A DNA stretch of 64,000 nucleotides from Flavivirga rizhaonensis (GTDB lineage Bacteria; Bacteroidota; Bacteroidia; Flavobacteriales; Flavobacteriaceae): positions 62,001 to 126,000 of the forward strand of contig NZ_SRSO01000001.1 of assembly GCF_004791695.1 (NCBI RefSeq). The letters are read 5' to 3'. Of the stretch, positions 19,801 through 29,613 are shown in pieces (the stretch's first letter is position 1; each line of letters begins with the position of its first letter). The notes below the pieces were generated by a model that saw nothing but the letters and a program-made list of their open reading frames with translations, ran no database searches and was not told the DNA's origin. A program made the translations under genes and the position numbers.

Positions 19801-22048
19801 CCATTTTCCATTTTCTGGTAATAGGTGTAACACTTACGCTACTTGTTACTCCCGTGCCTGCACTAAAATCTTTAGTAATATCTGTCGTTGCAGTAGTTGC
19901 TCCATTGTCATGCCCCCATATTAAAAATGTTTTATCGGCAAAAAATGAATTGGAATTTGCACTATTTGTGGCAGCTATATCTTTAATACCAACAGTGATA
20001 TCGTCTGCAGTATTAATTGTTTTAGATTGTTTTTGATTCAATCCAGAAAGGTTATCCTGACCAATACCAGTAACATTATAATTAAATCCAACATTATCCG
20101 ATTGATCCCATATTGCTCTTCCATCTGAATCTACATAATCCTGAGATGTTCCATTAGCTCCTAATGTAATCCCATACTTAATAGCCAAATAAGATTCTAC
20201 TTGATCTCTCTCGGTGTTTGTTATTGAACCAGTATATACAATGACTTCAGCTATACCGCCATCCCATCTTTTTGCTGTATCTGAAGGGTGTCCTCCTATA
20301 TTGGCAATTGGACTTGTTGGAGCATATGTGTTTGTGGCATCCGTTCCAACAGAAGCACCATTAATAAAGAGTTCGGAATTACTGCCTGAATATACATCGT
20401 AATTTGCAATAACGTTTATTCCATTTGTCACTGCGGTTGTAGTTTGTATTTCTCCTGTATTCGCTCCATCAAACATTCTTGCTCTAAATGCGGGTGTGGC
20501 ATCTTCAAATTCTATAATAATATTATCACCACCGTTTAAATTTAGTATTTGTTTTTGGACACCACTTTGTCCTTCTCCAACAGTAAATACAGTCATGTCT
20601 GGATTAGAAGTTATCGCAGCAGTTTGTAAAAGGTCATCTCCATCAAAATCAATCGTTGGGTTGAAATTTATAGCGTCTTCATCAAAGACAGGCTGATTAC
20701 CAGCTACAGCTTGTGTGGCATCATAGTTATTATCTGTATTGTCTAACCAGTTTAATACAGGGTCTGCATCTTCTGCACTATCATTGGCCAATTCTTCGAC
20801 TCCAGAATCGGCTTTGAGCCATAATTCCAGGTTAGCAGCTATACCGCCAGGGCTTCTAGTATAGTCGAAATTTATAATTTGCATATTGGTACCTACAGTA
20901 GATGCTCCACTCCCTGCACGATGTACCCAGTGTTCGGCTTGCGTTAAAGAATTTAACTTATAATTTCTCCAACCTCTACCATAACCAGCGCCTGTACCAC
21001 TATGGTATGTTGAACCAACAACCATGGCCTGACTTAAATCTGTTAGCCCGGCTGAGGTTATATCTCTAGTAAATGAAGCTGCAGTAGAAGTATCGCTATA
21101 TCTTGTTACGACTACTTCAGAGTTATTTAGTACATGTATAAAATGGCGGTTGGTACCGTCTGAGTCATGAGAACTATCAAAGGTCCAATCGACGCTCCTA
21201 GTATTGCTTCCAGGGTCCATCATGGGCCAGTTATCGGCGTTAGCATCGTTAGTGCCTCCGGTAGCGGTGTCTCCTCTGTGTTGACTAAATATAATGGCAT
21301 TGGTCCAATTACTTACATCTGTTGTTGAACCAGTAGCGTCAGATCTATCTTTTAGAGTAATAGTGCCTGTATCGTTAGCAGTTTCTCCAGAGTCTCCATG
21401 CAATACAGTCCAGTTTGAACCTGTAAATTCCACCAGAGTAATATAAACCCTCACATTGGGTATATTGGTTCCTCCTTTTTCTACTCTTAAGTTGGAGCCA
21501 CTTGTTAAATAGGCTATTGCGGTTGCTGAATCGGCATCATCTGTATCAGAATCATTCATGATTCCTGTAATGAATGGGATACAGTTATCTTTGTTAGTAA
21601 TTCCCGATATGGCTTGATCTACTGTGTAAGTACCTCCGTTAAGGTCTATAGTATATCGCCCTCTAACTATGAATTCGTTTTTTCCACCTGGTGTACCAAT
21701 ATACTCCCAAATTGAAGTTTCGAACCTTGTATTTTCGTTTTGAGAACCAGATTCCCGATAGTATGTAAGTGTTCCTGTTGTTGTTAAAACACGGCCTCCT
21801 GCCATATCATTACCTTCTCTGGCTACAGTAACACCATTGGATCCACCATGTGTTTTTCTATTGTTGTTGGCTAAAGCAACAGCATTATTTAATGAAGAAA
21901 CGGCTGTGAAACTTGTGTTATTGCCTCCGCCATTTCCAATATCATCTTGTAAATGTTGTATTTTGAAGTCTTGTGATGCTGCGTTAAAACAGAAGCATAA
22001 AAGTACCCATGCGAGGATAAACTTAGAAAGAGTTAGAGTCTTTTTCAT
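16886..22048 (-). CDS. Giant T9SS-exported surface protein with two LamG-type domains
   Basis: A 1720-residue secreted protein. Signal peptide 1-25 (FNAASQ). Residues about 27-390 are a beta-rich region I do not recognise, starting DFKIQHLQDDIG. A LamG-like domain follows (about 395-620, NLELWLKADSGVE), then a segment with YVDSDGRAIWDQ and GIGQDNLSGLNQKQSK that resembles the DUF8202-type region found in such proteins, a second LamG domain (about 830-1010, FTISAWVKRD), the shared 600-residue module (NDYLIGNPYPSAIDANEFIL, GQGFFVV, YHRQLLVGVDEN), and a T9SS type A tail ending SKKVLVK. No catalytic motif is visible. It is probably surface-displayed and glycan-binding. It is 246 bases upstream of, and on the same strand as, the 1635-residue paralogue, but each has its own promoter. 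Confidence 0.85.
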   Translation of the reverse strand: MKKTLTLSKFILAWVLLCFCFNAASQDFKIQHLQDDIGNGGGNNTSFTAVSSLNNAVALANNNRKTHGGSNGVTVAREGNDMAGGRVLTTTGTLTYYRESGSQNENTRFETSIWEYIGTPGGKNEFIVRGRYTIDLNGGTYTVDQAISGITNKDNCIPFITGIMNDSDTDDADSATAIAYLTSGSNLRVEKGGTNIPNVRVYITLVEFTGSNWTVLHGDSGETANDTGTITLKDRSDATGSTTDVSNWTNAIIFSQHRGDTATGGTNDANADNWPMMDPGSNTRSVDWTFDSSHDSDGTNRHFIHVLNNSEVVVTRYSDTSTAASFTRDITSAGLTDLSQAMVVGSTYHSGTGAGYGRGWRNYKLNSLTQAEHWVHRAGSGASTVGTNMQIINFDYTRSPGGIAANLELWLKADSGVEELANDSAEDADPVLNWLDNTDNNYDATQAVAGNQPVFDEDAINFNPTIDFDGDDLLQTAAITSNPDMTVFTVGEGQSGVQKQILNLNGGDNIIIEFEDATPAFRARMFDGANTGEIQTTTAVTNGINVIANYDVYSGSNSELFINGASVGTDATNTYAPTSPIANIGGHPSDTAKRWDGGIAEVIVYTGSITNTERDQVESYLAIKYGITLGANGTSQDYVDSDGRAIWDQSDNVGFNYNVTGIGQDNLSGLNQKQSKTINTADDITVGIKDIAATNSANSNSFFADKTFLIWGHDNGATTATTDITKDFSAGTGVTSSVSVTPITRKWKMVVTDSIPTIKLSIPESMVSGTNAGSEEYVMIVADDALFTTNVTSATMEDVGTELEVDFYFEGTKFITFGSTPEAVLDSRSAYFGNYTTTDSYLDAGDVNDLDNKDFTISAWVKRDVGENKFDIISKRNYYHEAPGPPNETYTHGYSFRINSTSQFRMVWRDPNDGSNNVMQTSATIPENEWHHIAATYDSSTNMVSLYIDGYLEDSDDTLDPINTPSDSHFLIGAAHHIKRQQKMRGSVDEVRVWNVALSANQIRYIMNQEIENNSNFADGVILPTMTTKNEIVPIPWNNLIAYYKMNTLVFGSVKDESNSGNDASMIRYDNLDEQTAPLPYKTTQNGDWDTSTTWENGDVQYLPGVDSYLDALETIDYNIVQIDHNITMDNSNTTLIPASRNGNRTVLGLIVNSGGDLQVNGSNASTTGYGLTVSHYLKLDGTIDLEGESQLIQITDSDLDTSSSGALERDQQGTQDLYTYNYWSSPVGRTNISNNNVNYTLPEILNDGLDSSNPLTINFLTSGYDGTPGTAGVTPIGIADYWIWKYTNRPSDNYPSWQHVRSTGLLNIGEGFTMKGVADTGGTITLTQNYVFDGKPNNGDITLSLSAGNDYLIGNPYPSAIDANEFILDNTSDGLGRAASNIINGALYFWDHFASSSHILSEYQGGYATYTLLGSTVAISNDTRINNTGASGTKVPGQYIPVGQGFFVVADTGGTITFKNSQRTFVTEATASSSFLKVGNTKKTRSETQKVQVDNRQKIKLMLDSPKGYHRQLLVGVDENTSNGFDIGYDAPLVEDNKEDMFWIFSDSEYIIQTVNNFDLEQKLPLGIKIDQEGITSIKIDDLENISNDLDIYLNDKELNSYHNLRASHYEVYLTAGIHLERFEITFQNGSLLNTNDTEENKLQVYFSNEKESIIIHNPTLSNIVSFEMLNILGQSLLQFELKTNNNYLEYKTPQIKTGSYILKIVTEKGKISKKVLVK

Positions 22049-22087
22049 AAGCGGTTAAAATTTTAGTTTGGGACTAATTATTTGAAG

Positions 22088-22138
22088 CAAACATACTACA
22101 AAATTCCATGAAATGCAAAAAAAACCGACAAAATACAG
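22088..22138 (-). promoter_or_regulatory. Promoter of the 1720-residue surface protein
   Basis: Minus strand: TTTG (22116-22119), exactly 20 bases, TATGTTTG (22088-22095). The -33 box is embedded in the bipartite motif TGTATTTTGT, 10 bases, TGCATTTCAT (22108-22138). Confidence 0.7.
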
Positions 22139-22592
22139 AGGGTTTGGAGTATATTTTGATTTTTGTTAGTTTGTAATGCTCTGTTTATTAAGAGGTTGTG
22201 CGTAATTGATTTTTTGTAATATTTGTATGATACTATGTAATATTTGGTTGATATTTTGGAGTTATTTCATAAAAAAAGACAATCTAATTTGAACAAAATG
22301 AAAGTTTTATATGATTGGTTAATTGTGGCTTTTTTTTATAATTTAAATTCTATTGGAATGCTTTTTGTCGATGTATTTGATACTTTATTTTAATTAAAAT
22401 GACGAAGTAGGAAGTGTTGTTTTATTCTTTCTGTTTTTGATTTATAGTATATTGAAAATCTGTCATTTATAATAAGAAAATAGTATAATATTTTTTAAAA
22501 AGTAAGATAAAATTTATTGTTTTTATTAGAATATTCGTATTTAAATTAAAAAAAAACATTAACTTGTTAAATACTAACCAATTCTTTTAAAC
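22139..22592. other. Intergenic region between divergent surface-protein and sulfatase genes
   Basis: About 450 AT-rich bases. The only frame of note is 22298-22393 (+), 31 residues starting MKVLYDWLIVAFFYNL, with no clear promoter or terminator; it is probably chance. No clear promoter for the sulfatase gene at 22593 was found. Confidence 0.5.
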
Positions 22593-25500
22593 ATGAAAAC
22601 AATTAAGAGTTTATGTTTATTGCTATTTATTTTATTCTTTAATTTTCTCTCTTCTCAAAATCCCAATGTTATAGTAATAATTGCTGATGATATGGGGTGG
22701 TCACAAGTAAGCACAGGACTAACAAATTTGAATAATCCAAGTGATTTTTACGAAACCCCAACCTTGGAAACATTGGCATCACAAGGCATAGCATTTCCAT
22801 ACGCCTATGTAAATGGGGCCAATTGCGCACCTACACGAGCAGCATTGCTAAGTGGTCAGTATGCAGCTAGACCGACTAATAACATTTTTAATGTTTATGA
22901 TTTGAACAGAGGGAATACAAGTTCAAATTCTACATTAATTGGACCAGATATGGGTTTAGCGTCTAATAATAACATAGACGAAATACCTTCAAGCGCTATA
23001 ACCATTGCCGAAACCATGAAAACTGCTGGTTATACCACAGCGCATCTAGGGAAATTCCATGTTGGAGAAAATGAGTCTTCCAATACGTCTAATAATGCAC
23101 CTACCGATCAAGGTTTTGATTATAACTATGGAGGAGGAACCTCTGGAGCGCCGGGAAGTTATTTTGCATCAAGTAGTGCTCCTTATACTTTTAGTAGTAA
23201 TATAGGTCCAGAATTGGATGTATATGCGGCTCCTTATACCGCAGCAGAATCTTTAATGTTAGCCGGAGATAATTCATTAGAGAATACGCCAAAGCATGTT
23301 ACTGATGCTATGGCAGATGCAGCGATTGATTTTATGGAAGCAGAAAAAAACAATCCGTTTTTTATGCACTTTAGTAATTATGCTATTCACGGACCATTTA
23401 ATCAGGCTAATGCCAGACCTGATCTATATGCCAAATACGATACTAAAACACCTAGTCAAATGGGGCATGATAGTAAAGGACAAGCAGCGATTGCCGAAGG
23501 TATGGATCAAACTATAGGTAGACTAATAGATTATTTAAAAACGACAGCAGATCCAAGAAACCCAGGTAGTATGCTGTCGGAGAATACATTGGTGTATTTT
23601 ATTTCAGATAATGGAGGAGCCATTAGTAGTGATGATGCCGGTCCATTAAGAGGCATGAAAGGTGAATATTATGAAGGGGGTATTAGATCGGTTACCATAG
23701 TATGGTCTGAAGCTACTTGGTTAGCAAATAAAGGAACTGTTAATACGACTCCAATTATTGCGTTCGATTTATATCCCACTTTAGTAGAAATGGGAGGAGG
23801 AACACTTCCTGGAGGCGGGTATGAGATTGATGGTGCCAGCCAATGGCAAATGTTAACAAATGGGACTGCTATGACCAGGGAATCTATTTTTTGGCACTTC
23901 CCAGGGTATCTTATTGACTCGAATAGAGATCAAAGACCAGTGTCCGTAATAAGAAAAGGAGATTATAAATTAATTTATAATTACGAAAGTGAATCTTATG
24001 AGTTGTATGATCTTATAAATGATATTAGTGAAGCTACTAACTTGTTATCTGGTAGTCCAGATCAAGCTACTTTAATAATAGGAAATGATATGAGTATCGA
24101 TTTACGTGATCATCTTATCAATACATCGGCACCTTTGCCTACCTATAGAAGTGACGGTACAACGGTTGCCTTACCATATATTATAAACACAAGTGGAGGT
24201 ACTCCTAATTCGACAGATGGTTGTCAGGCTATAAGTGGTTATGACGCTTACTGGGATTTTGATATTGCCAGTGATGCCAATGATGCTTCAGCAAATGGTA
24301 ACGATCCGAATCCAATAAATGGTACATTAATGTATGATGCTGTAGATTTTAAAGAGGGCGACCAATCGGTTGTGTTTGATGGCACTGTAGATATTAATTA
24401 TAGCTCTGCTACATTTATGTCTTTAGCTACATCGGCCAGAACAGTTTCTGCTTGGATTAAACCGACAACTTTAAGCGGTATTCAGGAAATTTTTGATGAA
24501 GGAGGAAATACCGTTGGTATGGCCATGCGGTTAAATGGTTCTAATCTGGAATCTGTTGTTAGAAGCTCATTAACAGTCGCAGATAGCTTATCAACACCAT
24601 TTCCGAATGATGGCGACTGGCACCATATAGCACTTATTTATGATGGCGCTAATACCAATCATAAATTGTTTATAGATGGTGTAGAAGCAGTGTCTAGTAA
24701 TGCTGCACCAGCTTCTATTGGTTCTCATAATACTACAGGAGGAGGAATAGGTGGTGTTATAGGTAGTTGGGATAGTTTTGCAAATGCCGCCGATAGTTAT
24801 TTTATAGGTAAAATGGATGCCTTTGCAGTGTATGATGCTGTATTGAGTGACACCCAAATAAATGATGCAGCATGTGTAGTATTAACAAATTCAACAGCGG
24901 GATGCCAGCCTACTAGTGGTTATGAAGCTTTTTGGGATTTTGATTTGGCAAATTTAAGCATTGGAGAAGACGCTTCAGGTAATTTACATAATCCAATTGC
25001 TACAGTTGGTTCTATTACAGCGGATACGTCAGATTTTAAAGAAGGCGATCAATCTGCTGTATTTAATGGAAGTTCAAGTATTCAATACTCACCTGGGTCA
25101 CTGGGAGGTTTTATGGAAAGTAGTCTTAATGAAAGAACGATGATGGCATGGGTAAAACCAACAAATTTATCTGGATTGCAAAACATATTTGATGAAGGAG
25201 GAGGAACTATAGGTATTGCTATGAGATTAAATGGTAGTAATTTAGAAGCTGTAGTTAGAGATAGTGGGACGACTTCTATTGAAATAAGCTCAGTATTTCC
25301 AAATGATGGCGATTGGCATCATGTGGCTTTAATTTATGATGGTATAAACTCTAATCAAAAGCTTTATATAGATGGGGTAGAGGTCGCTTCTGGTGTCGCA
25401 GCTTCTTCTATTGGTACACATACAGGTAAAGGAGGCATAGGCGGTAAGATTAGTGGTAGTGATAGTTTTAAAAATTCAGCAGATGCTTTCTTTACTGGGA

Positions 25501-26792
25501 AAATGGATGCTTTTGCAGTTTATAATACCGTTTTAAATGCAACAGAAATTAACAATTCTGCTTGTGTAGTGCTATCACCAGCAGTTGTGGCAGATGCTGG
25601 ACCAGACGTCACAATTTGTGAAGGCGATTCAACTACATTAACCGCATCTGGAGGTACCACTTATTTATGGAGTACTGGAGAGACTACAGCGAGTATTAAT
25701 GTAGGTCCAACATTAACAACAACGTATACGGTCACTGTTTCTGATGGCATTACGTCTGATAATGATGATGTCATTGTAACGGTAAACCCATTACCAACTG
25801 CAGATGCAGGGTCGGATGTTACTATCGATGAAGGTAATTCGACCACATTAACGGCTACCGGAGGTGGTACATATTTATGGAGTACAGGAGAGACTACAGC
25901 GAACATTAATGTAAGTCCAACAGCAACGACCACTTATACCGTAACGGTTACACAAAATGGATGTAGTTCAAATGACGATGTTGTAGTAACTGTAAACCCT
26001 GTAGGTGGTTGTACATATTCTGTGATAAACTCTGAAGGGTTTGAATCTGGTTGGGGGATATGGAATGATGGCGGCTCAGATTCTTTTAGAGATTCAAATG
26101 CTGCTTACGCCACAACAGGTACTTATAGTATGCGACTACGAGATAATACTTCTAGTTCTGTGGGAACTACAGATAATTTGGATTTAACAGCATATGATGA
26201 AATTACAGTTGACTTTGGTTATTATTGTAGAAGTATGGATAATAGTAACGAAGATTTTTGGTTACAAATATCTACAGACGGAGGAGGAAGTTTTATTACC
26301 GTTGAAGAGTGGAACAGAGATGACGAATTTGTAAATAATCAGTTTTACACAGATCAGGTGATCATTGCTGGTCCTTTTACTGCGACAACACAATTAAGAT
26401 TTAGAGCAGATGCGTCAGGGAACTCAGATTGGGTCTATATTGATGATATTGTTATTAATGGATGCAGTTCTGGAGGTACTTCAAAAGTTAATTTCAAAAA
26501 AGAAAATACAGAAGTTGTAAATATAGAAGAGGATGAAGCGTTCGATTTATCTGAAATTGAAGTTAAACTTTACCCTAACCCGTTTAGAGAGCAACTGACG
26601 ATTAAAATTCAGGCTGATTATAATCAATCTAATGTTCAGGTGTTTAATATACTTGGCCAATTGATTATTGAAAAGAACTATTTCAAAGAAAGATTAATTA
26701 AGATCCCAGCTAATAAATTAGAAAGTGGTCAATATTTAATAAATATAAATGTTGACGGAGACATAGTTCGTAGGCGAATTGTAAAGTATTAA
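22593..26792 (+). CDS. Secreted S1-type sulfatase fused to two LamG, two PKD-like and a MAM-like domain, T9SS tail
   Basis: A 1399-residue sulfatase that should hydrolyse sulfate esters outside the cell. Signal peptide 1-21 (NFLSSQ). The sulfatase domain (about 22-540) begins NVIVIIADDMGWSQ with metal-binding aspartates and has C78 in CAPTR (78-82), the CxPxR motif in which cysteine is matured to formylglycine; GKFHVGE and the SDNGG metal site follow. Then come LamG domains at about 545-765 and 770-990, two PKD-like Ig domains at about 996-1065 and 1066-1136 (LWSTGETTA repeated), a MAM-like module at about 1145-1295, and a T9SS type A tail ending VRRRIVKY. A terminator follows. It is a close paralogue of the next gene. 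The substrate is unknown. Confidence 0.92.
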   Translation: MKTIKSLCLLLFILFFNFLSSQNPNVIVIIADDMGWSQVSTGLTNLNNPSDFYETPTLETLASQGIAFPYAYVNGANCAPTRAALLSGQYAARPTNNIFNVYDLNRGNTSSNSTLIGPDMGLASNNNIDEIPSSAITIAETMKTAGYTTAHLGKFHVGENESSNTSNNAPTDQGFDYNYGGGTSGAPGSYFASSSAPYTFSSNIGPELDVYAAPYTAAESLMLAGDNSLENTPKHVTDAMADAAIDFMEAEKNNPFFMHFSNYAIHGPFNQANARPDLYAKYDTKTPSQMGHDSKGQAAIAEGMDQTIGRLIDYLKTTADPRNPGSMLSENTLVYFISDNGGAISSDDAGPLRGMKGEYYEGGIRSVTIVWSEATWLANKGTVNTTPIIAFDLYPTLVEMGGGTLPGGGYEIDGASQWQMLTNGTAMTRESIFWHFPGYLIDSNRDQRPVSVIRKGDYKLIYNYESESYELYDLINDISEATNLLSGSPDQATLIIGNDMSIDLRDHLINTSAPLPTYRSDGTTVALPYIINTSGGTPNSTDGCQAISGYDAYWDFDIASDANDASANGNDPNPINGTLMYDAVDFKEGDQSVVFDGTVDINYSSATFMSLATSARTVSAWIKPTTLSGIQEIFDEGGNTVGMAMRLNGSNLESVVRSSLTVADSLSTPFPNDGDWHHIALIYDGANTNHKLFIDGVEAVSSNAAPASIGSHNTTGGGIGGVIGSWDSFANAADSYFIGKMDAFAVYDAVLSDTQINDAACVVLTNSTAGCQPTSGYEAFWDFDLANLSIGEDASGNLHNPIATVGSITADTSDFKEGDQSAVFNGSSSIQYSPGSLGGFMESSLNERTMMAWVKPTNLSGLQNIFDEGGGTIGIAMRLNGSNLEAVVRDSGTTSIEISSVFPNDGDWHHVALIYDGINSNQKLYIDGVEVASGVAASSIGTHTGKGGIGGKISGSDSFKNSADAFFTGKMDAFAVYNTVLNATEINNSACVVLSPAVVADAGPDVTICEGDSTTLTASGGTTYLWSTGETTASINVGPTLTTTYTVTVSDGITSDNDDVIVTVNPLPTADAGSDVTIDEGNSTTLTATGGGTYLWSTGETTANINVSPTATTTYTVTVTQNGCSSNDDVVVTVNPVGGCTYSVINSEGFESGWGIWNDGGSDSFRDSNAAYATTGTYSMRLRDNTSSSVGTTDNLDLTAYDEITVDFGYYCRSMDNSNEDFWLQISTDGGGSFITVEEWNRDDEFVNNQFYTDQVIIAGPFTATTQLRFRADASGNSDWVYIDDIVINGCSSGGTSKVNFKKENTEVVNIEEDEAFDLSEIEVKLYPNPFREQLTIKIQADYNQSNVQVFNILGQLIIEKNYFKERLIKIPANKLESGQYLININVDGDIVRRRIVKY

Positions 26793-26823
26793 AATAAATA
26801 AAAACTATTGTTTTTTATTACTT

Positions 26824-26860
26824 AAAGAGAAGGTTTATTCCTTCTCTTTTTTGTTTTTTT
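26824..26860 (+). terminator. Intrinsic terminator after the long sulfatase
   Basis: Perfect 10-bp stem AAAGAGAAGG / CCTTCTCTTT (26824-26833, 26840-26849) followed by a T-rich run to 26860. Confidence 0.92.
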
Positions 26861-26956
26861 AATCTATTTCTTTCTGTAAAAAGTTGAATTTTAATAAAAA
26901 ATTCGACAAAACGCTTTTTATTTACGTCAAAATGCAATATTTTTATCAATACTAAA

Positions 26957-29542
26957 ATGACTAACTCAAAATCTATGAAATCAATAAGTACTTATTTATT
27001 GCTATTATTTTTTATTGTAGTTAATAAAGTTTATTCCCAATCTCCTAACGTCATTGTTATTATCGCCGACGATATGGGCTGGTCTCAAGTTAGTACAGGT
27101 TTGACAAACCTTAATAACCCTAGTGACTTTTATGAAACTCCAAATCTAGCAACATTAGCCAGTGAAGGTATCGCCTTTCCATATGGGTATGTTAATGGTT
27201 CAAATTGTGCACCAACAAGGGCGGCACTTTTAAGTGGGCAATACGCCTCACGACCAACAAATAACATTTTCGCAGTAGATAATTTAAATAGGGGAGGTAA
27301 CTCAACCCTTTTAATTGGACCAGATAATGGATTGCCTAGTGGTGTCGACGAATTGCCTAAGGAGGCAATTACCTTAGCAGAAACCATGAAGACAGCTGGC
27401 TATGCAACGGTACATTTAGGGAAATATCATGTAGGAGAAAACGAAGCGACAAACGTTTCGGATAATGCCGCTACAGATCAAGGGTTTGATGTTAATTATG
27501 GTGGGGGGACTAAAGGAAATCCAGGAAATTATTTTGCTTCCAATAGTGGCGCTCCATATACGTTTGGAAGTAATATTGGTCCGGAATTAGATCCTTATGC
27601 AGACCCTTACACTGCTGCCGAATCTTTAATGCTGGCTGGAGATAATTCTTTAACAGGAACAGCGAAACATGTAACCGATGCCATGGCAGATGCTGCTATG
27701 GATTTTATTGATACCCATATTAACAGTCCATTTTTTATGCATTTTAGCAACTATGCTATTCACGGTCCATTTAATCCAAGTGATGCCCGACCGGATTTAA
27801 GAGTAAAATATGAAGCTAAAGCCATTAGTAACCCTAGCTCCATGGGGCATGATAGAAAACCAGGGCAGGCTGCACTAGCTGAAGGTATGGATCAAACTAT
27901 AGGGAGGCTAATCGATTATTTAAAAACAACTGCAGACCCTAGAAACCCTGGGAAGATGCTATCAGAGAACACATTAGTGTATTTTATCTCAGATAACGGT
28001 GGTGCAGTTCATAGTGACGATGCAGGTCCTTTGCGAGGTATGAAAGGAGAATGGTACGAAGGTGGTATTAGGTCTGTTAGTATTGTATGGTCTGAGGCTT
28101 CATGGTTAGTAAACAAGGGAACTATTAATTCAACGCCTATTGTTGGATTTGATATCTATCCAACATTTGTTGAGGCAGCCGGAGGAACGTTACCTGCTAG
28201 TTATGATATTGATGGCGTTAGTCATTGGCAATTATTAACTAATGGAACAGCTTTAAATAGGGATGCATTATATTGGCATTATCCTGGATATCTGATTGAT
28301 TCTAATCGTGATGCAAGACCCGTTTCTATTATTAGAAAAGGAGATTATAAATTAATCTATAATTATGAAACGGAATCTTATGAATTGTACCATTTAATAA
28401 ACGATATAAGTGAAACGACTAATCTGTTAGCAGGCAGTCCAGACTTAGCGACTTTAACTATAGGGAATGGTATGAGTACCGATTTACGTAATCATTTAAT
28501 AAACATATCGGCTCCTTTACCGACTTACAGAAGTAATGGACAAACGGTTTCTTTACCTTATATAATAAGTACGACAGGAAGTGGACCAAATTCAACAGCT
28601 GGTTGTCAACCTTCAAGTGGATACGAAGCCTTTTGGGATTTTGATCTTGCAAGCAATTTGAATGATGCATCAGGAAATAATCATAATCCTACCTTATCGC
28701 CATCAGGAGCTATTACTTACGACGATATAGATTTTAAAGAAGGTGATCGATCAGTGGTATTCAATGGAACAGAGGCGATTCAGTATGCTACTAATTCCAC
28801 ATCGCCAGATAGCTTTTTAAATTTAATAACGAATTCCAGAAGTATTATGGCGTGGATTAAACCATCTTCTTTAACAGGTATTCAGGATATTTTTGATGAA
28901 GGAGGTCAGAATAGGGGGATAGCAATAAGACTTAATAATTCTAATTTAGAAGCCATAGTAAGAGAAACTTCTAGTGTTGCAGATCAAATAAGTGCATCAT
29001 TTCCCGATGATGGGGATTGGCATCATATCACATTTATATATAGTGAAGCTAGTACACTTCAAAAATTATATATTGATGGTGTAGAGGTGGCTACTAGTAG
29101 TAGTGCTCCGGCACCAATAGCCAGTCATTATAGTTTTGGAGGCATTGGTGGTAAATTGAGTGGAAATGATAGTTTTCAAAATGCATCAGATGCTTTTTTT
29201 ATTGGAAAAATGGATGCTTTTGTGGTGTATAACGATGTCGTTTTAACACCAACTCAGATATCAGATTCTGCCTGTTCTGGGACTTTAAGTGCCCAAGGTT
29301 TGGATGCTAATGTTACTTCGATATACCCAAATCCATTTGAGGATCAACTGCAAGTTGATATTACAGCGTTTACAAATGATGTAAAAGTCACGTTATTCGA
29401 TATGCTTGGTAAAACAATTTTGATTAAAAATTATAAAGAAAAAACATTTAGCATTTCATTAGAGCATTTAGATAAGGGAGTATATCTATTACAAATGGAA
29501 GTGAACAATAAGCTAATAACTCAGAAAGTTATAAAAAGATAA
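26957..29542 (+). CDS. Secreted S1-type sulfatase with LamG domain and T9SS tail
   Basis: An 861-residue paralogue of the preceding sulfatase, with nearly collinear catalytic domains (both contain ADDMGWSQVSTGLTNLNNPS). The formylglycine cysteine is C84 in CAPTR (84-88), and the SDNGGA metal site is present. One LamG domain (about 550-775) and a T9SS type A tail ending TQKVIKR follow, so the second LamG, the PKD-like pair and the MAM-like module of its neighbour are missing. The frame opens at 26957, but the ATG at 26975 (residue 7) gives a more usual signal peptide (MKSISTYLLLLFFIVV...YSQ). It probably arose by tandem duplication followed by domain gain or loss. Confidence 0.92.
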   Translation: MTNSKSMKSISTYLLLLFFIVVNKVYSQSPNVIVIIADDMGWSQVSTGLTNLNNPSDFYETPNLATLASEGIAFPYGYVNGSNCAPTRAALLSGQYASRPTNNIFAVDNLNRGGNSTLLIGPDNGLPSGVDELPKEAITLAETMKTAGYATVHLGKYHVGENEATNVSDNAATDQGFDVNYGGGTKGNPGNYFASNSGAPYTFGSNIGPELDPYADPYTAAESLMLAGDNSLTGTAKHVTDAMADAAMDFIDTHINSPFFMHFSNYAIHGPFNPSDARPDLRVKYEAKAISNPSSMGHDRKPGQAALAEGMDQTIGRLIDYLKTTADPRNPGKMLSENTLVYFISDNGGAVHSDDAGPLRGMKGEWYEGGIRSVSIVWSEASWLVNKGTINSTPIVGFDIYPTFVEAAGGTLPASYDIDGVSHWQLLTNGTALNRDALYWHYPGYLIDSNRDARPVSIIRKGDYKLIYNYETESYELYHLINDISETTNLLAGSPDLATLTIGNGMSTDLRNHLINISAPLPTYRSNGQTVSLPYIISTTGSGPNSTAGCQPSSGYEAFWDFDLASNLNDASGNNHNPTLSPSGAITYDDIDFKEGDRSVVFNGTEAIQYATNSTSPDSFLNLITNSRSIMAWIKPSSLTGIQDIFDEGGQNRGIAIRLNNSNLEAIVRETSSVADQISASFPDDGDWHHITFIYSEASTLQKLYIDGVEVATSSSAPAPIASHYSFGGIGGKLSGNDSFQNASDAFFIGKMDAFVVYNDVVLTPTQISDSACSGTLSAQGLDANVTSIYPNPFEDQLQVDITAFTNDVKVTLFDMLGKTILIKNYKEKTFSISLEHLDKGVYLLQMEVNNKLITQKVIKR

Positions 29543-29613
29543 AGGTTTTCAGTTTACTATAGTTAAAACTAGCATTTCTGTAAAGACAGGAACCTAAATA
29601 TTTTATTAAATTT

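Noticed and set aside
13302..21997. Plus-strand frames of 60-125 codons inside the two giant minus-strand genes
   Set aside because: They are antisense readings of Thr/Ser/Asn-rich coding sequence with no independent evidence.
22298..22393. 31-codon ORF in the gap before the long sulfatase
   Set aside because: No promoter, terminator or recognisable peptide feature supports it.
25661..25933. Minus-strand frame inside the long sulfatase
   Set aside because: Antisense of the duplicated PKD-like domains; its internal repeat simply mirrors theirs.
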